Below are positions 16,263 through 25,903 of a DNA stretch of 64,000 nucleotides, in pieces. Every line of letters begins with the position of its first letter. The stretch's first letter is position 1. The notes under the pieces were generated by a model. The model was given only the letters and a program-made list of their open reading frames with translations, made no database searches and was not told the DNA's origin. A program made the position numbers and the translations under genes. The DNA lies in NCBI RefSeq assembly GCF_000368765.1, contig NZ_KB849655.1, positions 979,231 to 1,043,230 of the forward strand, given 5' to 3'. Origin of the DNA: Acinetobacter junii CIP 64.5 (GTDB lineage Bacteria > Pseudomonadota > Gammaproteobacteria > Pseudomonadales > Moraxellaceae).

Positions 16263-17879
16263 ATGAAAGAATCAATGCGTAGTAGCCTTTTATGGATTTG
16301 GTTGGCTGTATTTTTGATTTTACAAGGCTGTGTGCATGCCACTGTTCAACCAAATCAAATTTCTAAAGCTCATACGACTGAGCTAAAACAACGTTATTAT
16401 CAAGTCAAAACAAAAGCTTCTGATGGAACCTTGATTGCTTTTACCGTCTATCAACCCAAACTATCAACAAATCAAACTGCCCCATTAATCCTCCATACAC
16501 ATGGTTTCGGCCTATCTCGCATGAAGCGCCCTGAACTAAGCTTGTATGGTTTTCTACTTCCAACTGGGCAGGTTGCCAAATCAGCTTGGAAAAAAGGCTA
16601 TTGGGTCATCAGTTTTGATCAACGAGGACATGGGGGGAGTCAAGGAAAGATTCGCTTAACAGACCCTGAAAAAGAAGCACAAGATGTCATTACGATTTTA
16701 AATTGGGCTGAACAAAATTTACCGCAACTGGCTAAAAATCAAAATGGTGTTCGTGCTGGAATGATTGGTGAATCCTATGCAGGTGGTGTGCAATATATTG
16801 CTTCAGCTTTAGACAAACGATTACAAGCAATTGTGCCTATTACGACATGGTACGATATTGTTGAAAGTTTAGCCCCAAATGGTGTGCCAAAAAGTAACTG
16901 GATTGATTTCTTAAATCTGATTGGAGACTGGTGGAATTGGAACAAATTCGACCCAGAATTAAAACAAGCATATCGAGATACTCAACAGCAGCAACTCAAT
17001 CCTTCCATTTATGATTTTCTAAAAACACATCAAGCTAGCTGGTTTTGCCAACGTGAACAACGTCCTCAGGCTGATGCTTTAATTATTCAGGGATTTAGAG
17101 ATGTACTTTTCCCATTTAATGAAGGTGTGAAAGCAACAAAATGCTTGCAAGAAGCGAATCGTCAAGTTCATTTGATCGGTGTCGAAGGTGGGCATCTACA
17201 GCCATTTGCTCAACACTCTCCTTTGGGCAGTACACCTTTTTGGTATATTGGAAAATCTATTCGTTGTGGGAATCAAAAGAGCTACGATTTACAAAAAACC
17301 ATAATAGGTTGGTTCGATCTCAAACTAAAAGATCAAAACTCATCATCTGAACTTCCTGAAGTCTGTATTGATCAAAGTCCAGTAGTCCAAATCAATGATT
17401 TAAAACCAATTACATCTTACGATTTGAACAAAACATGGATTTCACCTAACACAACTCAGGATGTATTTATTCCTATTCACACAGCAAATCAAAAAAGCTT
17501 CATCACGGGATCATCTTTATTATCACTTGCTGTCGAAACAGAAAATGATGATGCAACTTTTTTTATTTCAATGGCAGTTAAGTCAGCTCAAACAGGGAAA
17601 TATAAGACTCTTAATGAACAAACAACGCCATTTAACCCAAAACGTAAGCAGCTTTATGACCAAATTATTTCTGGATTAAATTTAAAGACACAGAATTATC
17701 AAGATGTTGAGTTACCAAGCATTAATACCCATCTTCAACAAGGAGATACGATTGGGCTACTCGTTCATAGTCAAAGTAAATATTACAAAAGAGTAAAACA
17801 GAACAAAGTTGAAGCTTGGATTTCTGGCCAAATAAAGTTACCTAAATTATGGAGTGAAAAAGAGGTAACTCAGCAGTAA
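16263..17879 (+). CDS. Lipoprotein alpha/beta hydrolase of the X-Pro peptidase / CocE type
   Basis: A 538-residue predicted envelope lipoprotein: the signal ends ILQGC, with the cysteine at about residue 23. The alpha/beta-hydrolase core has the oxyanion-loop motif HTHGFGLSR, then FDQRGHGGSQG, and the nucleophile elbow GESYAGG with serine at residue 171. Likely acid and histidine residues lie in GFRDVLFPFNEG and EGGHLQPF. The C-terminal third (about 380-530) looks like the beta-rich X-Pro dipeptidyl-peptidase C-terminal domain. Substrate unknown; peptide, ester or acyl substrates are all possible. AAGG lies just before the ATG, and a second in-frame ATG is four codons on. Confidence 0.75.
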   Translation: MKESMRSSLLWIWLAVFLILQGCVHATVQPNQISKAHTTELKQRYYQVKTKASDGTLIAFTVYQPKLSTNQTAPLILHTHGFGLSRMKRPELSLYGFLLPTGQVAKSAWKKGYWVISFDQRGHGGSQGKIRLTDPEKEAQDVITILNWAEQNLPQLAKNQNGVRAGMIGESYAGGVQYIASALDKRLQAIVPITTWYDIVESLAPNGVPKSNWIDFLNLIGDWWNWNKFDPELKQAYRDTQQQQLNPSIYDFLKTHQASWFCQREQRPQADALIIQGFRDVLFPFNEGVKATKCLQEANRQVHLIGVEGGHLQPFAQHSPLGSTPFWYIGKSIRCGNQKSYDLQKTIIGWFDLKLKDQNSSSELPEVCIDQSPVVQINDLKPITSYDLNKTWISPNTTQDVFIPIHTANQKSFITGSSLLSLAVETENDDATFFISMAVKSAQTGKYKTLNEQTTPFNPKRKQLYDQIISGLNLKTQNYQDVELPSINTHLQQGDTIGLLVHSQSKYYKRVKQNKVEAWISGQIKLPKLWSEKEVTQQ

Positions 17880-17895
17880 TTATTAAATAATTATA

Positions 17896-17920
17896 TCGAG
17901 AGTGTGATTACCACTCTCGA
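17896..17920. repeat. 9-bp palindrome between convergent genes
   Basis: TCGAGAGTG (17896-17904) and CACTCTCGA (17912-17920) pair around a 7-nt loop. The right arm is inside the last codons of the leftward gene. There is no clear T run on either side, so terminator function is only likely. Confidence 0.5.
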
Positions 17921-18222
17921 TTGGCAATTAACTCTTCCATTTCGATATCAAGATAACCTGCATCTTGAACAATCATCATCATAGCTTCAGCGATATAATC
18001 TGCGGCTGTATCATCTAAACTTGACTCTAAATCTTCAAACTGAGGTTTCATCTCATTGATTTCTTTCATCGTTTGATGAGCTACTGCGTAAATTTCCATT
18101 TCAGATAAATCAGACCGACTGACTTTCTTTGAAAATTGCTTAATATGTTGTTTGATTTCAGCCACGAGAATATCGGGGTAATAATCATCATCAAACATCG
18201 GGAGAAGTAAATTTTCAAACAT
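17908..18222 (-). CDS. Small acidic protein, DUF5713-like
   Basis: A 104-residue acidic, helix-rich cytosolic protein. It resembles DUF5713: an opening MFDDDYYPDILVAEIKQHI, a middle AHQTMKEINEMKPQFE, and the typical end with EELIANREW. Function is unknown in the whole family. It stands between a convergent hydrolase gene and the VWA lipoprotein gene, with 110 bp and a terminator separating it from the latter. Confidence 0.6.
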   Translation of the reverse strand: MFENLLLPMFDDDYYPDILVAEIKQHIKQFSKKVSRSDLSEMEIYAVAHQTMKEINEMKPQFEDLESSLDDTAADYIAEAMMMIVQDAGYLDIEMEELIANREW

Positions 18223-18290
18223 AAAAATGAATACATCAATAAAACGACATGCTTATATCACAATCTCATGTAAAGCACGATATTTAGGCA

Positions 18291-18320
18291 TAAAAAAAGC
18301 GGCTCTATCAACCGCTTTTT
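18291..18320 (-). terminator. Intrinsic terminator after the VWA gene
   Basis: AAAAAGCGG (18294-18302) and CCGCTTTTT (18312-18320) flank a 9-nt loop. On the minus strand a T run follows. Confidence 0.8.
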
Positions 18321-18332
18321 AGAAAACAGATT

Positions 18333-19946
18333 TTAATCTTTTCGTGCACTTAAATTCTTGGCGATCTTAGCAAGCTCTACGAACTCTGCACGCATTTGAT
18401 AAGGATCAGGTTGAGTAGATTGCTGACCAAGTTGAATGATCTGATCCCAGCCCACTGCACCATTATATTGTCCACCTTTTAATTGCTGTGCATATGAAGC
18501 TACTGCAATCGCAAATCTTGTATCACTATTGGCTTTTTCTAGAGGCTTGCTACCAAGCTGAACAGCTTGATTCAATAAGATGCTTTTATCTTGATTTGGC
18601 AATTTATAGCGCAAATTTACAAATGCATATTCTGTTTTCTTTGAAGCATCTATTTTTGTGCTTGCTTGATAGCGTGAATCATTATTCCAGCCTTGCTGAC
18701 CCACTGGAATAATTTCATATAGTGCGGTGACATTATGTCCTGCACCAATGTCTCCAGCATCAACTTTATCATTATTGAAATCTTCCTGTTTCAACATACG
18801 ATTTTCATAACCAACTAATCGATATTCTTTAACAGTTGCTGGATTAAATTCAACTTGAATTTTAACATCTTGAGCGACAGTGGCTAATGTTGATGATAAC
18901 TGACGTTGCACGACTTTTTTAGCTTCATTCTTATTGTCGATATAAGAGTAATTACCATCACCTGCATCAGCGATTTGCTCCATTAATTCTTCATTGTAAT
19001 TACCTGTACCATAACCTAATGCAGTCAAAGAAACTCCACTTTTACGCTTCTCAGCCACCATACCTTTTAAGGTACTAAAATCTGTAATTCCAACATTAAA
19101 ATCGCCATCCGTAGCCAATAAAATGCGATTGATTCCATTTTTAATAAATGCTTTTTCAGCTTGTTTGTAAGCTAGTTGTATCGCCTGCTCTCCTGATGTA
19201 GCCCCACCCGCACGAAGCTCATCAATTACACGAAGAATTTTATCTTTTTGATCACCTGAGGTGGGTTCTAAAACTAATTTTTCCCCGCTCGCATAAGTAA
19301 TAATCGTTACTTTATCTTGAGGACGAAGCTGTTCAGTTAAGATTCTTAATGTTTGCTTCACTAATGGCAATTTATCTGGATCATCCATACTGCCTGAAAC
19401 ATCGACTAGAAAAACAAGATTAGCAGCAGGTAACTGTTTGACTGATAAATCTTTTGCTTGAATGCCAATTTTGATTAATTTGGCATTTTCTTTCCATGGA
19501 GAATCAACAGTTTCTGTTGTCACTGAAAATGGATGGATTCCAACAGGTTGAGGATATTGATAATCAAAATAATTAATCATTTCCTCAACACGAATAGCAT
19601 CAACAGGAGGCAAGCGACCATCATTCAGAAAACGTCTTGTATTGGTATAACTTCCTGTATCGACATCTATACTAAAAGTAGAAACTGCTTGCTCAGCTAC
19701 GCGATGAACTGGATTGACTTCATTCTTTTGATATTTTTCTGTGTTTGCCTCAAGTTTTACTCGCTCAGGTGCAGGGATTGCAGCTATGTAAGACGGAGTA
19801 ACCATCTTACGTGCCATTTCCGAAGACATATGCGCAGTCGGCGGCGGTGACATAGCAACAATGCCTGTTTCCCTGACTGGATTACCACAAGCAACGAGCA
19901 TAGAACTGAGTACTGCTAAACTCAAAATTTTCTTTGATTGATACAT
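18333..19946 (-). CDS. YfbK-like von Willebrand factor A lipoprotein
   Basis: A 537-residue predicted lipoprotein (signal ending SSMLVAC, cysteine near residue 20). It has an N-terminal extension domain with FSIDVDTGSYTNTRRFLNDG at about residues 90-110. The VWA domain follows with the metal-binding MIDAS motif DVSGSMDDPD near residue 182, then TSGEQAIQLAY and ATDGDFNVG. The C-terminal region (about 370-530) matches DUF3520. This is the architecture of E. coli YfbK, of unknown function. Such proteins may bind partners through the metal site. A terminator follows; the gene stands alone. Confidence 0.85.
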   Translation of the reverse strand: MYQSKKILSLAVLSSMLVACGNPVRETGIVAMSPPPTAHMSSEMARKMVTPSYIAAIPAPERVKLEANTEKYQKNEVNPVHRVAEQAVSTFSIDVDTGSYTNTRRFLNDGRLPPVDAIRVEEMINYFDYQYPQPVGIHPFSVTTETVDSPWKENAKLIKIGIQAKDLSVKQLPAANLVFLVDVSGSMDDPDKLPLVKQTLRILTEQLRPQDKVTIITYASGEKLVLEPTSGDQKDKILRVIDELRAGGATSGEQAIQLAYKQAEKAFIKNGINRILLATDGDFNVGITDFSTLKGMVAEKRKSGVSLTALGYGTGNYNEELMEQIADAGDGNYSYIDNKNEAKKVVQRQLSSTLATVAQDVKIQVEFNPATVKEYRLVGYENRMLKQEDFNNDKVDAGDIGAGHNVTALYEIIPVGQQGWNNDSRYQASTKIDASKKTEYAFVNLRYKLPNQDKSILLNQAVQLGSKPLEKANSDTRFAIAVASYAQQLKGGQYNGAVGWDQIIQLGQQSTQPDPYQMRAEFVELAKIAKNLSARKD

Positions 19947-20065
19947 CTTAAAACCCCTAGATCTAATTTCAATTTTTTAAATATATCTTTTGATTAATAT
20001 TCTACGTAAAAAAATAAAGATACACCGTATGTTAATGTATTTTTATCTTCATAATTTCTCTTAAA

Positions 20066-20923
20066 TTACAATGAACTGAACAACATTCTATTCCAAACAT
20101 TGATTGCATCTTTAGTCGCCTTAACATCATGTACGCGAACAATACTCGCACCCTGCTGGATACTTAACATATGCCCCATGACACTCCCTACTGTACGCTC
20201 TTGTGCTGGTATACCCGCTAATGCATCACCAATAAATCTTTTCCTAGATAAACCAGATAGCAAAGGAAATCCCAAGCGATTCAGTTTCCAAAACTCGTTT
20301 AGTAATTGAAAGTTCTGTTGAGCATTTTTAGCAAAACCAAAACCAGGATCGAGAATAATATTTTCAGGTTTGATTCCAACTTGAACAGCTTGATCTAGAC
20401 GCTGTTGTAATTCTTGAATCACGTCCTCTGTCACATTTTCATATTGATCTAACTGATTCATATTAGTCGGCTCACCACGCATATGCATTAACACGACAGG
20501 TATATTCAATTCGGCAGCCATTTCTAATGCTTGGGGACGTGTGAGTGCACGAACATCGTTCCAAATATGTGCACCTGCTTTCACTGCCGCACGTATCACC
20601 TCGGGCTGACTGGTATCAATCGACATGATCACATCGTGTTTTGATAATGTTTCAACCACAGGAATCACACGGCGAATTTCTTCTTCTAGTTCGACTGGCG
20701 AAGCATTGGGACGGGTAGATTCTCCGCCTATATCAATGATAGTAGCGCCCTGCTCAATCATTAGTAACGCACGTTGTACTGCTTGATCTTTTTGATGATG
20801 CAACCCACCATCGCTAAAAGAATCAGGAGTTACGTTCAGAATACCCATAATTTGAGGTTGAGATAAATCTAAACTTAAACGACCACACTTTAACTGACAA
20901 TTTGGTAATGGCATCAACTGCAT
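20066..20923 (-). CDS. folP: Dihydropteroate synthase
   Basis: FolP joins p-aminobenzoate to 6-hydroxymethyl-dihydropterin pyrophosphate in folate synthesis and is the target of sulfonamides. The 285-residue TIM-barrel protein has the signature MGILNVTPDSFSDGG (residues about 25-39). IDIGGESTRPNA, SIDTSQPEVI, ILDPGFGFAKNAQQN and LSGLSRKRFIG follow. All the pterin and pABA contact loops look intact. It follows ftsH in the same direction after 179 bp and a strong terminator, so it probably has its own promoter. The ftsH-folP order is conserved in gammaproteobacteria. Confidence 0.96.
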   Translation of the reverse strand: MQLMPLPNCQLKCGRLSLDLSQPQIMGILNVTPDSFSDGGLHHQKDQAVQRALLMIEQGATIIDIGGESTRPNASPVELEEEIRRVIPVVETLSKHDVIMSIDTSQPEVIRAAVKAGAHIWNDVRALTRPQALEMAAELNIPVVLMHMRGEPTNMNQLDQYENVTEDVIQELQQRLDQAVQVGIKPENIILDPGFGFAKNAQQNFQLLNEFWKLNRLGFPLLSGLSRKRFIGDALAGIPAQERTVGSVMGHMLSIQQGASIVRVHDVKATKDAINVWNRMLFSSL

Positions 20924-21061
20924 TTAGACACTCCTCTCTCTAGTTTGTATATATTAACAAGACTGAAGTGCGCAAGCTGATGATTTATTTTCAATAGAAT
21001 AATAAAGTTGCAATTTCCAAGCTAACAAATGCTAATTTTATTTATATATTTTTTAGAACAT

Positions 21062-21090
21062 AAAAAAGAGCAACCTAAATTGCTCTTTTT
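21062..21090 (-). terminator. Intrinsic terminator after ftsH
   Basis: AAAAAGAGCAA (21063-21073) and TTGCTCTTTTT (21080-21090) form an 11-bp stem with a 6-nt loop directly after the ftsH stop codon. Confidence 0.85.
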
Positions 21091-21102
21091 AATTTCAAGG
21101 TA

Positions 21103-22998
21103 TTAACCCATTGCTGGTAATGGTGGTGGCGTAGATGGACCATCTTTTGGTGGTTCAAATGCAGCCACAGGATTCTCAGCAACATATACTTTTGGTGGAC
21201 GAGGTTCACGACCTTCCATGATGTCACGAATTTGGTCACGATCAATCGTTTCCCATTCCATCAAGGCTTTAACCATAGCATGTGCGATATCTTGATTATT
21301 TTCCAAAATATCACGAGCAACTTTATATTGTTGATCAAGGATACGACGAACTTCTTCATCTACTTTTTGTTGTGTAGCATCAGAAATTGTACGACTACCA
21401 ACATTTCCAAAGAAACCATTTTGGTTTTCATCTTCATAGACCATGACGCCAAGTCTTTCTGACATACCATATTTGGTTACCATCGCACGAGCCATTTTAG
21501 TCGCTCGTTCGAAGTCGTTTGAAGCACCAGTTGACATTTGATTAATGAAAACTTCTTCAGCAATACGACCGCCAAATAAGATTGAAAGCTCATTCAACAT
21601 CTTATCTTTATAATGGCTAGTTTGGTCTTGTTCAGGCAGCTGCCATGTCACACCCAAAGCCCAACCGCGTGGCATAATCGTTACTTTATGCACAGGATCA
21701 GTACCAGGCAAGATTTCAGCAACGATGGCATGACCCGCTTCATGGTACGCAGTAGCACGACGTTCTTCTTCACGAATCACCATCGACTTACGTTCAGGAC
21801 CCATGTAGATTTTGTCTTTTGCATCTTCGAAATCATGCATGTCGACAGTGTTCTTGTTACGACGAGCAGCGAACAATGCAGCTTCATTCACTAAGTTTGC
21901 TAGTTGCGCACCAGAGAAGCCTGGTGTACCACGTGCAAGGACTTTAACATCAACACCAGTCACTGAAGGTAATTTCTTCAAATGAACATTTAAGATTTGC
22001 TCACGACCACGAATGTCAGGTAACCCTACCATCACTTGACGGTCAAAACGACCTGGACGAAGTAAAGCTTTATCCAATACATCTACACGGTTTGTGGCAG
22101 CAATTACGATCACACCTTCATTGCCTTCGAAACCGTCCATCTCTACAAGCATTTGGTTCAAGGTTTGTTCACGTTCATCATGACCGCCACCTGTACCTGA
22201 ACCACGATGACGACCTACAGCATCAATCTCATCAATGAAAATAATACATGGTGCATGACGTTTAGCTTGTTCGAACATATCACGAACACGTGAAGCACCA
22301 ACACCAACAAACATTTCAACGAAATCAGAACCAGAAATACTAAAGAAAGGAACTTTAGCTTCACCAGCAATTGCTTTGGCTAATAATGTTTTACCTGTAC
22401 CTGGAGGACCAACCATTAACACACCACGTGGAATAGTTGCACCAAGACGTTTGAATTTTGCTGGATCTTTTAAGAAATCGACAATTTCAACGACTTCTTG
22501 TTTTGCTTCGTCACAACCTGCAACATCAGTAAACGTTACCTTGATTTGATCTTCAGATAACATTTTTGCTTTTGACTTACCAAAACTCATAGGACCGTTT
22601 TTGCCACCAGCGCCACCGCCCATATTACGCATGAAGAACATGAATAATAAAATGATGAGCAATACTGGGAAACTCGCAATGAGAAGTTGCATCAAAATGC
22701 CTTGACGTTGCGGAGCTGTCCCCTCAACTACAACATTTTGTTTGTTCAAGCTTGGTAGCAACTCAGTGTCTTCAACTTGTGGGCGAACCGTTTCAAATGA
22801 AGAACCATTGGTTTTTTCACCGCTAATATTTAAACCGTCAATTGTGACTTGTTTAATCTGCCCAGCATTAACTGCTGCTACGAAATCAGAATATTTCATC
22901 GCGGCAGGCTTATTGCGGTCACTGACGTTGCTAAAAATCAAAATCAGAACACCGAGTATGATGAGCCACAATACGGCATTCTTGAAGTAATCGCTCAA
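21103..22998 (-). CDS. ftsH: ATP-dependent zinc metalloprotease FtsH
   Basis: Membrane-anchored AAA+ protease that degrades unneeded membrane proteins and short-lived regulators. The 631-residue protein has two membrane helices (about 5-25 and 100-122) around a periplasmic domain. The AAA module has Walker A GPPGTGKT near residue 197, pore motif [11 protein letters not shown], Walker [13 protein letters not shown] and RPGRFDRQ. The M41 protease part has HEAGHA near residue 417. The end is proline rich. It follows rlmE in the same direction, as in E. coli. Acinetobacter also keeps htpX in this window, its functional partner. Confidence 0.97.
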   Translation of the reverse strand: MSDYFKNAVLWLIILGVLILIFSNVSDRNKPAAMKYSDFVAAVNAGQIKQVTIDGLNISGEKTNGSSFETVRPQVEDTELLPSLNKQNVVVEGTAPQRQGILMQLLIASFPVLLIILLFMFFMRNMGGGAGGKNGPMSFGKSKAKMLSEDQIKVTFTDVAGCDEAKQEVVEIVDFLKDPAKFKRLGATIPRGVLMVGPPGTGKTLLAKAIAGEAKVPFFSISGSDFVEMFVGVGASRVRDMFEQAKRHAPCIIFIDEIDAVGRHRGSGTGGGHDEREQTLNQMLVEMDGFEGNEGVIVIAATNRVDVLDKALLRPGRFDRQVMVGLPDIRGREQILNVHLKKLPSVTGVDVKVLARGTPGFSGAQLANLVNEAALFAARRNKNTVDMHDFEDAKDKIYMGPERKSMVIREEERRATAYHEAGHAIVAEILPGTDPVHKVTIMPRGWALGVTWQLPEQDQTSHYKDKMLNELSILFGGRIAEEVFINQMSTGASNDFERATKMARAMVTKYGMSERLGVMVYEDENQNGFFGNVGSRTISDATQQKVDEEVRRILDQQYKVARDILENNQDIAHAMVKALMEWETIDRDQIRDIMEGREPRPPKVYVAENPVAAFEPPKDGPSTPPPLPAMG

Positions 22999-23134
22999 GG
23001 CTTTATTCCCATATCAATCTAATTTGATCATACCTAATCTTGGCTGACCTTCACAAAAACAGCAATGAATTTGCGTTGCAAAAAACTTAAAAGGTACAAA
23101 ATGCACAATTTTTAACAACTTGGCAAGTACACTT

Positions 23135-23785
23135 TTATTGCAATGCCTTTTTACGACCTTGTCCAATCAAAAAAACCTCTTTTGATCGAGCACGAGACGC
23201 CTCAGGTTTAGCTGTTTTTAATACATCAAAACTATCGACCACTTGCTTTCTGAATTCGTCAAAGCCCGAACCTTGGAACACTTTAACAATAAATTGTCCA
23301 TTTGGTCCTAAAACTTTTTGAGCAAAATCCAAAGCCAATTCACAAAGATAAATTTGGCGCGGTTGATCAACAGCCCTATTACCTGATGTATTGGGGGCCA
23401 TATCAGAAATTACAACGTCAACTTGACGTCCATTTAAAATATTTAACAATTTTTCAAAAACTTCTTCCTCTCGGAAGTCACCTTGTAAGAAAGTCACGTC
23501 AGGAAGTGCATCCATTGGTAAAATATCTGAAGCAATTACTAGACCATTAGAACCAACCAGCTTTCCAGCGATTTGTGACCAACTACCTGGTGCTGCACCA
23601 AGATCGACAACCGTCATTCCTGGTTTGATCATTTTATATTTTTCTTGGATTTCAAGTAACTTATATGCTGCACGAGCGCGATAACCTTCTTTTTGTGCTT
23701 TTTTCACAAAAGGATCATCCAAGTGCTCTCTCATCCATGCACGACTGCTTTTAGACAATTTTTGATTGGTAATGCGTGTCGCCAT
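23135..23785 (-). CDS. rlmE: 23S rRNA 2'-O-methyltransferase RlmE (RrmJ/FtsJ)
   Basis: RlmE methylates the ribose of U2552 in the A loop of 23S rRNA, a late step in large-subunit assembly. The 216-residue Rossmann protein shows the K-D-K-E catalytic tetrad in [32 protein letters not shown] and RSKEVFLIG. The SAM site is [13 protein letters not shown]. Length matches E. coli (209). It heads the rlmE-ftsH pair and is divergent from yhbY, the conserved arrangement that links it to ribosome maturation. Confidence 0.96.
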   Translation of the reverse strand: MATRITNQKLSKSSRAWMREHLDDPFVKKAQKEGYRARAAYKLLEIQEKYKMIKPGMTVVDLGAAPGSWSQIAGKLVGSNGLVIASDILPMDALPDVTFLQGDFREEEVFEKLLNILNGRQVDVVISDMAPNTSGNRAVDQPRQIYLCELALDFAQKVLGPNGQFIVKVFQGSGFDEFRKQVVDSFDVLKTAKPEASRARSKEVFLIGQGRKKALQ

Positions 23786-24016
23786 AACTCACTAAATTTC
23801 AAAAAACTTCTGATTAGTCATTGTACGTGAAAATTACTCCCATTACAGTACGGATGTACTTCATTCACACGAACTTTTACAGATTTTTTTCGATCATCTA
23901 AATTGGATATTTCTCTTATTTTTGATCATTTTTATCCATCCACAAGCGCCATTAATCTATCTTAGAAACGGGATGCAAGTTATACTACTTCGTTTTTCAA
24001 ATCAGGTATTTTTTAA

Positions 24017-24340
24017 ATGGCGGCTTTATCTATCCATGAGCGCAAACGTTTACGTCAAATTGGCCACGCGCTGAATCCAGTTGTTATGATTGGTGGTCAG
24101 GGTTTGACAGAAAACGTAATTGAAGAAACAAATCGCGCTTTGAATGATCATGAACTTATCAAAGTTAAAATCTCGGGTGAAGATCGTGAAGATCGTGCAG
24201 CTGTAATTGATGCACTTGTTGAAGCTACAGGCGCTGAATCAGTACAAAAAATTGGTAAAATTGTTTTGCTTTATAAGAAAGCGGACAAACAAAATCAAAA
24301 TCTCTCAAATCTCGTTCGTTTTGCACATTTAAGCAAGTAA
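24017..24340 (+). CDS. yhbY: CRM-domain ribosome assembly protein YhbY
   Basis: YhbY is a small RNA-binding protein associated with pre-50S ribosomal particles. The 107-residue sequence is a single CRM domain: LSIHERKRLRQIGHALNPVVMIGGQGLTEN (in two overlapping family motifs), then ELIKVKISGEDREDR and the end QKIGKIVLLYKK. The conserved GxxG loop is GGQG. It is divergent from rlmE, sharing a promoter region of about 230 bp, and is followed after 7 bp by the DOMON-like gene, so the two are probably co-transcribed. Confidence 0.93.
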   Translation: MAALSIHERKRLRQIGHALNPVVMIGGQGLTENVIEETNRALNDHELIKVKISGEDREDRAAVIDALVEATGAESVQKIGKIVLLYKKADKQNQNLSNLVRFAHLSK

Positions 24341-24347
24341 TCAAGCT

Positions 24348-24884
24348 ATGGCAAGTTATGAACTCTCTGCTTTCGATCGTTTTAGTGCAATTACCGTTGT
24401 TGGAGCGATTGAGCAACAAACACCAGCGACTATAAATGTTGGTTTTTGGGTTCGTGACCCAAATCAGTTTTTAATTTATCCCGATCTCGTCGCAGCACAT
24501 CCTCGCCTCGACTTTTTATGGGAACAAACGTGTTTTGAAATTTTTGTAGGTGTGAAAGATGAAGATTTCTATAGAGAAATTAATCTTTCCCCTTCTCAAG
24601 CTTGGCAAGCTTATCAATTTGAAGAATACCGATTCCCTGAAAATATACCGCCACTTCCTGCATATGATATTGAGCTAAATCACTTACAGAAAACCCATTA
24701 CGGATTAAATGTAAGTTTAGACCTTACTCAATTTATGCAAAGCAATAAGTTGAAGTGGTCAGATTTATATGTAGGTTTAACTGCTGTATTAAATACCACA
24801 CAAGGTATGCATTATTTTGCCATGCAGCACAGTAGCCCTCAAGCCGATTTTCACAACAAACGTGATTGGCTACATCAATTTTAA
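24348..24884 (+). CDS. DOMON-like domain protein
   Basis: A 178-residue protein of unknown function. The sequence has the beta-rich DOMON-like pattern also found in carbohydrate- or heme-binding domains: FWVRDPNQFLIYPDL, then DFLWEQTCFEIFVGVKDEDFYREINLSPSQAW (seen in consecutive segments), and YVGLTAVLNTTQGMHYFAMQH near the end. No signal peptide is seen, so it is probably cytosolic. It follows yhbY after 7 bp and ends at a strong bidirectional terminator, which suggests a two-gene operon. Confidence 0.75.
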   Translation: MASYELSAFDRFSAITVVGAIEQQTPATINVGFWVRDPNQFLIYPDLVAAHPRLDFLWEQTCFEIFVGVKDEDFYREINLSPSQAWQAYQFEEYRFPENIPPLPAYDIELNHLQKTHYGLNVSLDLTQFMQSNKLKWSDLYVGLTAVLNTTQGMHYFAMQHSSPQADFHNKRDWLHQF

Positions 24885-24886
24885 TC

Positions 24887-24921
24887 AATAAAAAAGCGAG
24901 AATATATCTCGCTTTTTTATT
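24887..24921. terminator. Bidirectional intrinsic terminator
   Basis: A 15-bp stem (24887-24901 with 24907-24921), core GCGAGA / TCTCGC with A and T runs on both sides, lies between convergent genes. Confidence 0.88.
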
Positions 24922-24930
24922 GGCTAGTAA

Positions 24931-25539
24931 TTAACTAGCACGAACTTTGTTCCAAGCTTCTACAGCTTGATCTTTAGTACGTTTAAAACTGCCAACTAGC
25001 GTATCTTTGTGCTTAACAGAGATTTGGCTAATATCATCTTTTAATTCTTTGCTTACTTTCGTTAAATCTTCAATTAAAGCATTTAACTCAGTTTTCAACG
25101 CATTCTTTAATTCAAACAAGTTACCTTGAGAAGAATTTAATTGTGATTTGATCACTTCAATACGTTGAAGTAAATCTTGCTTGATTTGAGTCAATTGATT
25201 TTGAATATTTTGATTCAATTCTTTAGCTTCAGTCTCAATTTTTTCTTGAGTTTCAGCAATCACTTCTTTCACTTGCTCTTGAGTTTCAGCAATTACTTCT
25301 TTCGCTTGTTCTTGAGTTTCAGCAATTACTTCTTTCGCTTTAGCAGTTTTTTCAGCTACAACTTCTTTCGCTTTTGCTGTTTTCTCTGCAACTGCTTCTT
25401 TAACTTCAGCAGTCTTTTCAGCTACAACTTCTTTCACTTCTGCTGTTTTTGCAGCAACAGTTTCTTTAGCTTTAGCCGTTTTCTCGACAGCAACTTCTTT
25501 CACTTCTTCAGCAGTTGTCGGCGCTTGATTCTCAGCCAT
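24931..25539 (-). CDS. Hendecad-repeat coiled-coil protein of unknown function
   Basis: A 202-residue, highly charged protein. Residues 16-103 are eight 11-residue units of the type xVAEKTAEVKE, as in LEA-like and apolipoprotein-like amphipathic helices. Residues 104-202 continue as a helical region (LTQIKQDLLQRIEVIKSQL) and end in a phasin-like segment (DQAVEAWNKVRAS). There is no signal peptide or membrane segment. It may coat lipid or storage granules, or act as a stress protein, but this is only inference from repeat type. GGGG lies before the ATG. It stands alone between a terminator and the carA promoter region. Confidence 0.7.
   Translation of the reverse strand: MAENQAPTTAEEVKEVAVEKTAKAKETVAAKTAEVKEVVAEKTAEVKEAVAEKTAKAKEVVAEKTAKAKEVIAETQEQAKEVIAETQEQVKEVIAETQEKIETEAKELNQNIQNQLTQIKQDLLQRIEVIKSQLNSSQGNLFELKNALKTELNALIEDLTKVSKELKDDISQISVKHKDTLVGSFKRTKDQAVEAWNKVRAS
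25231..25494 (-). repeat. Eight 33-bp tandem coding repeats
   Basis: The repeats encode eight 11-residue units (residues 16-103 of the host protein). Units 1-5 carry EKTA or AKTA; units 6-8 carry AETQE. The change in type suggests at least two rounds of duplication. Such repeats can vary in copy number by slippage. Confidence 0.8.
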
Positions 25540-25813
25540 CTTGATTCCCCTCTATACTGATTGTTGATTTTTTGGCTAGGTATAAGATAAATCGCTTCAG
25601 CATCGAATCAGGCAAAAATTGTCTAACAATTTGCATAATATCTCATTCTATACTTAGAAGAATGAGTTATTTTGCAATAGACACTCTTTTCTGCCCCTCA
25701 TTTTTACACGTGTACTTTTAACTCACTTTAATAAATAAAACACATAGACTTTTCAGAGACTCATGCGTATAATGCGCTGTTAAGTTACAAGCGAGCAGAC
25801 TGGAAGGAGGGGC
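25540..25813. other. Divergent regulatory region between the repeat protein and carAB
   Basis: AT-rich DNA between divergent genes. The rightward promoter for carA is listed separately. No further gene or clear operator is visible. Confidence 0.4.
25745..25773 (+). promoter_or_regulatory. Sigma70 promoter for the carAB operon
   Basis: TAGACT (25745-25750), a 17-bp spacer, and a perfect TATAAT (25768-25773). Transcription would start near 25780, about 34 nt before the leader ORF. Confidence 0.65.
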
Positions 25814-25903
25814 ATGTTTTTAAAGACAGCCTACCTTTTTTTATGTCTACTCGCTTTTTTACAGCCCTATTTTTGTGGTTTTAGTTCAGGAGCTTTGGTT
25901 TGA
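25814..25903 (+). CDS. 29-residue leader peptide of carAB
   Basis: ATG at 25814 has an excellent Shine-Dalgarno (AAGGAGG, 25804-25810). The 29 codons encode a hydrophobic peptide rich in Phe and Leu, and the TGA stop (25901-25903) overlaps the TTG start of carA (25900) as TTGA. Inside it, AAGG...GGC (25804-25813) can pair with GCC..CCTT (25829-25837), directly followed by a T run to 25842. This looks like a terminator buried in a leader ORF, as in the UTP-sensitive attenuator of E. coli pyrBI. The stem is imperfect. Confidence 0.5.
   Translation: MFLKTAYLFLCLLAFLQPYFCGFSSGALV

Noticed and set aside
25231..25494. Regular repeats that could suggest a CRISPR array
   Set aside because: The repeats are coding, contiguous and have no unique spacers; no cas genes are near.
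25177..25560. Phe/Ser/Leu-rich open frame opposite the repeat protein
   Set aside because: It is the antisense reading of the 33-bp repeats, with extreme composition and no ribosome site.
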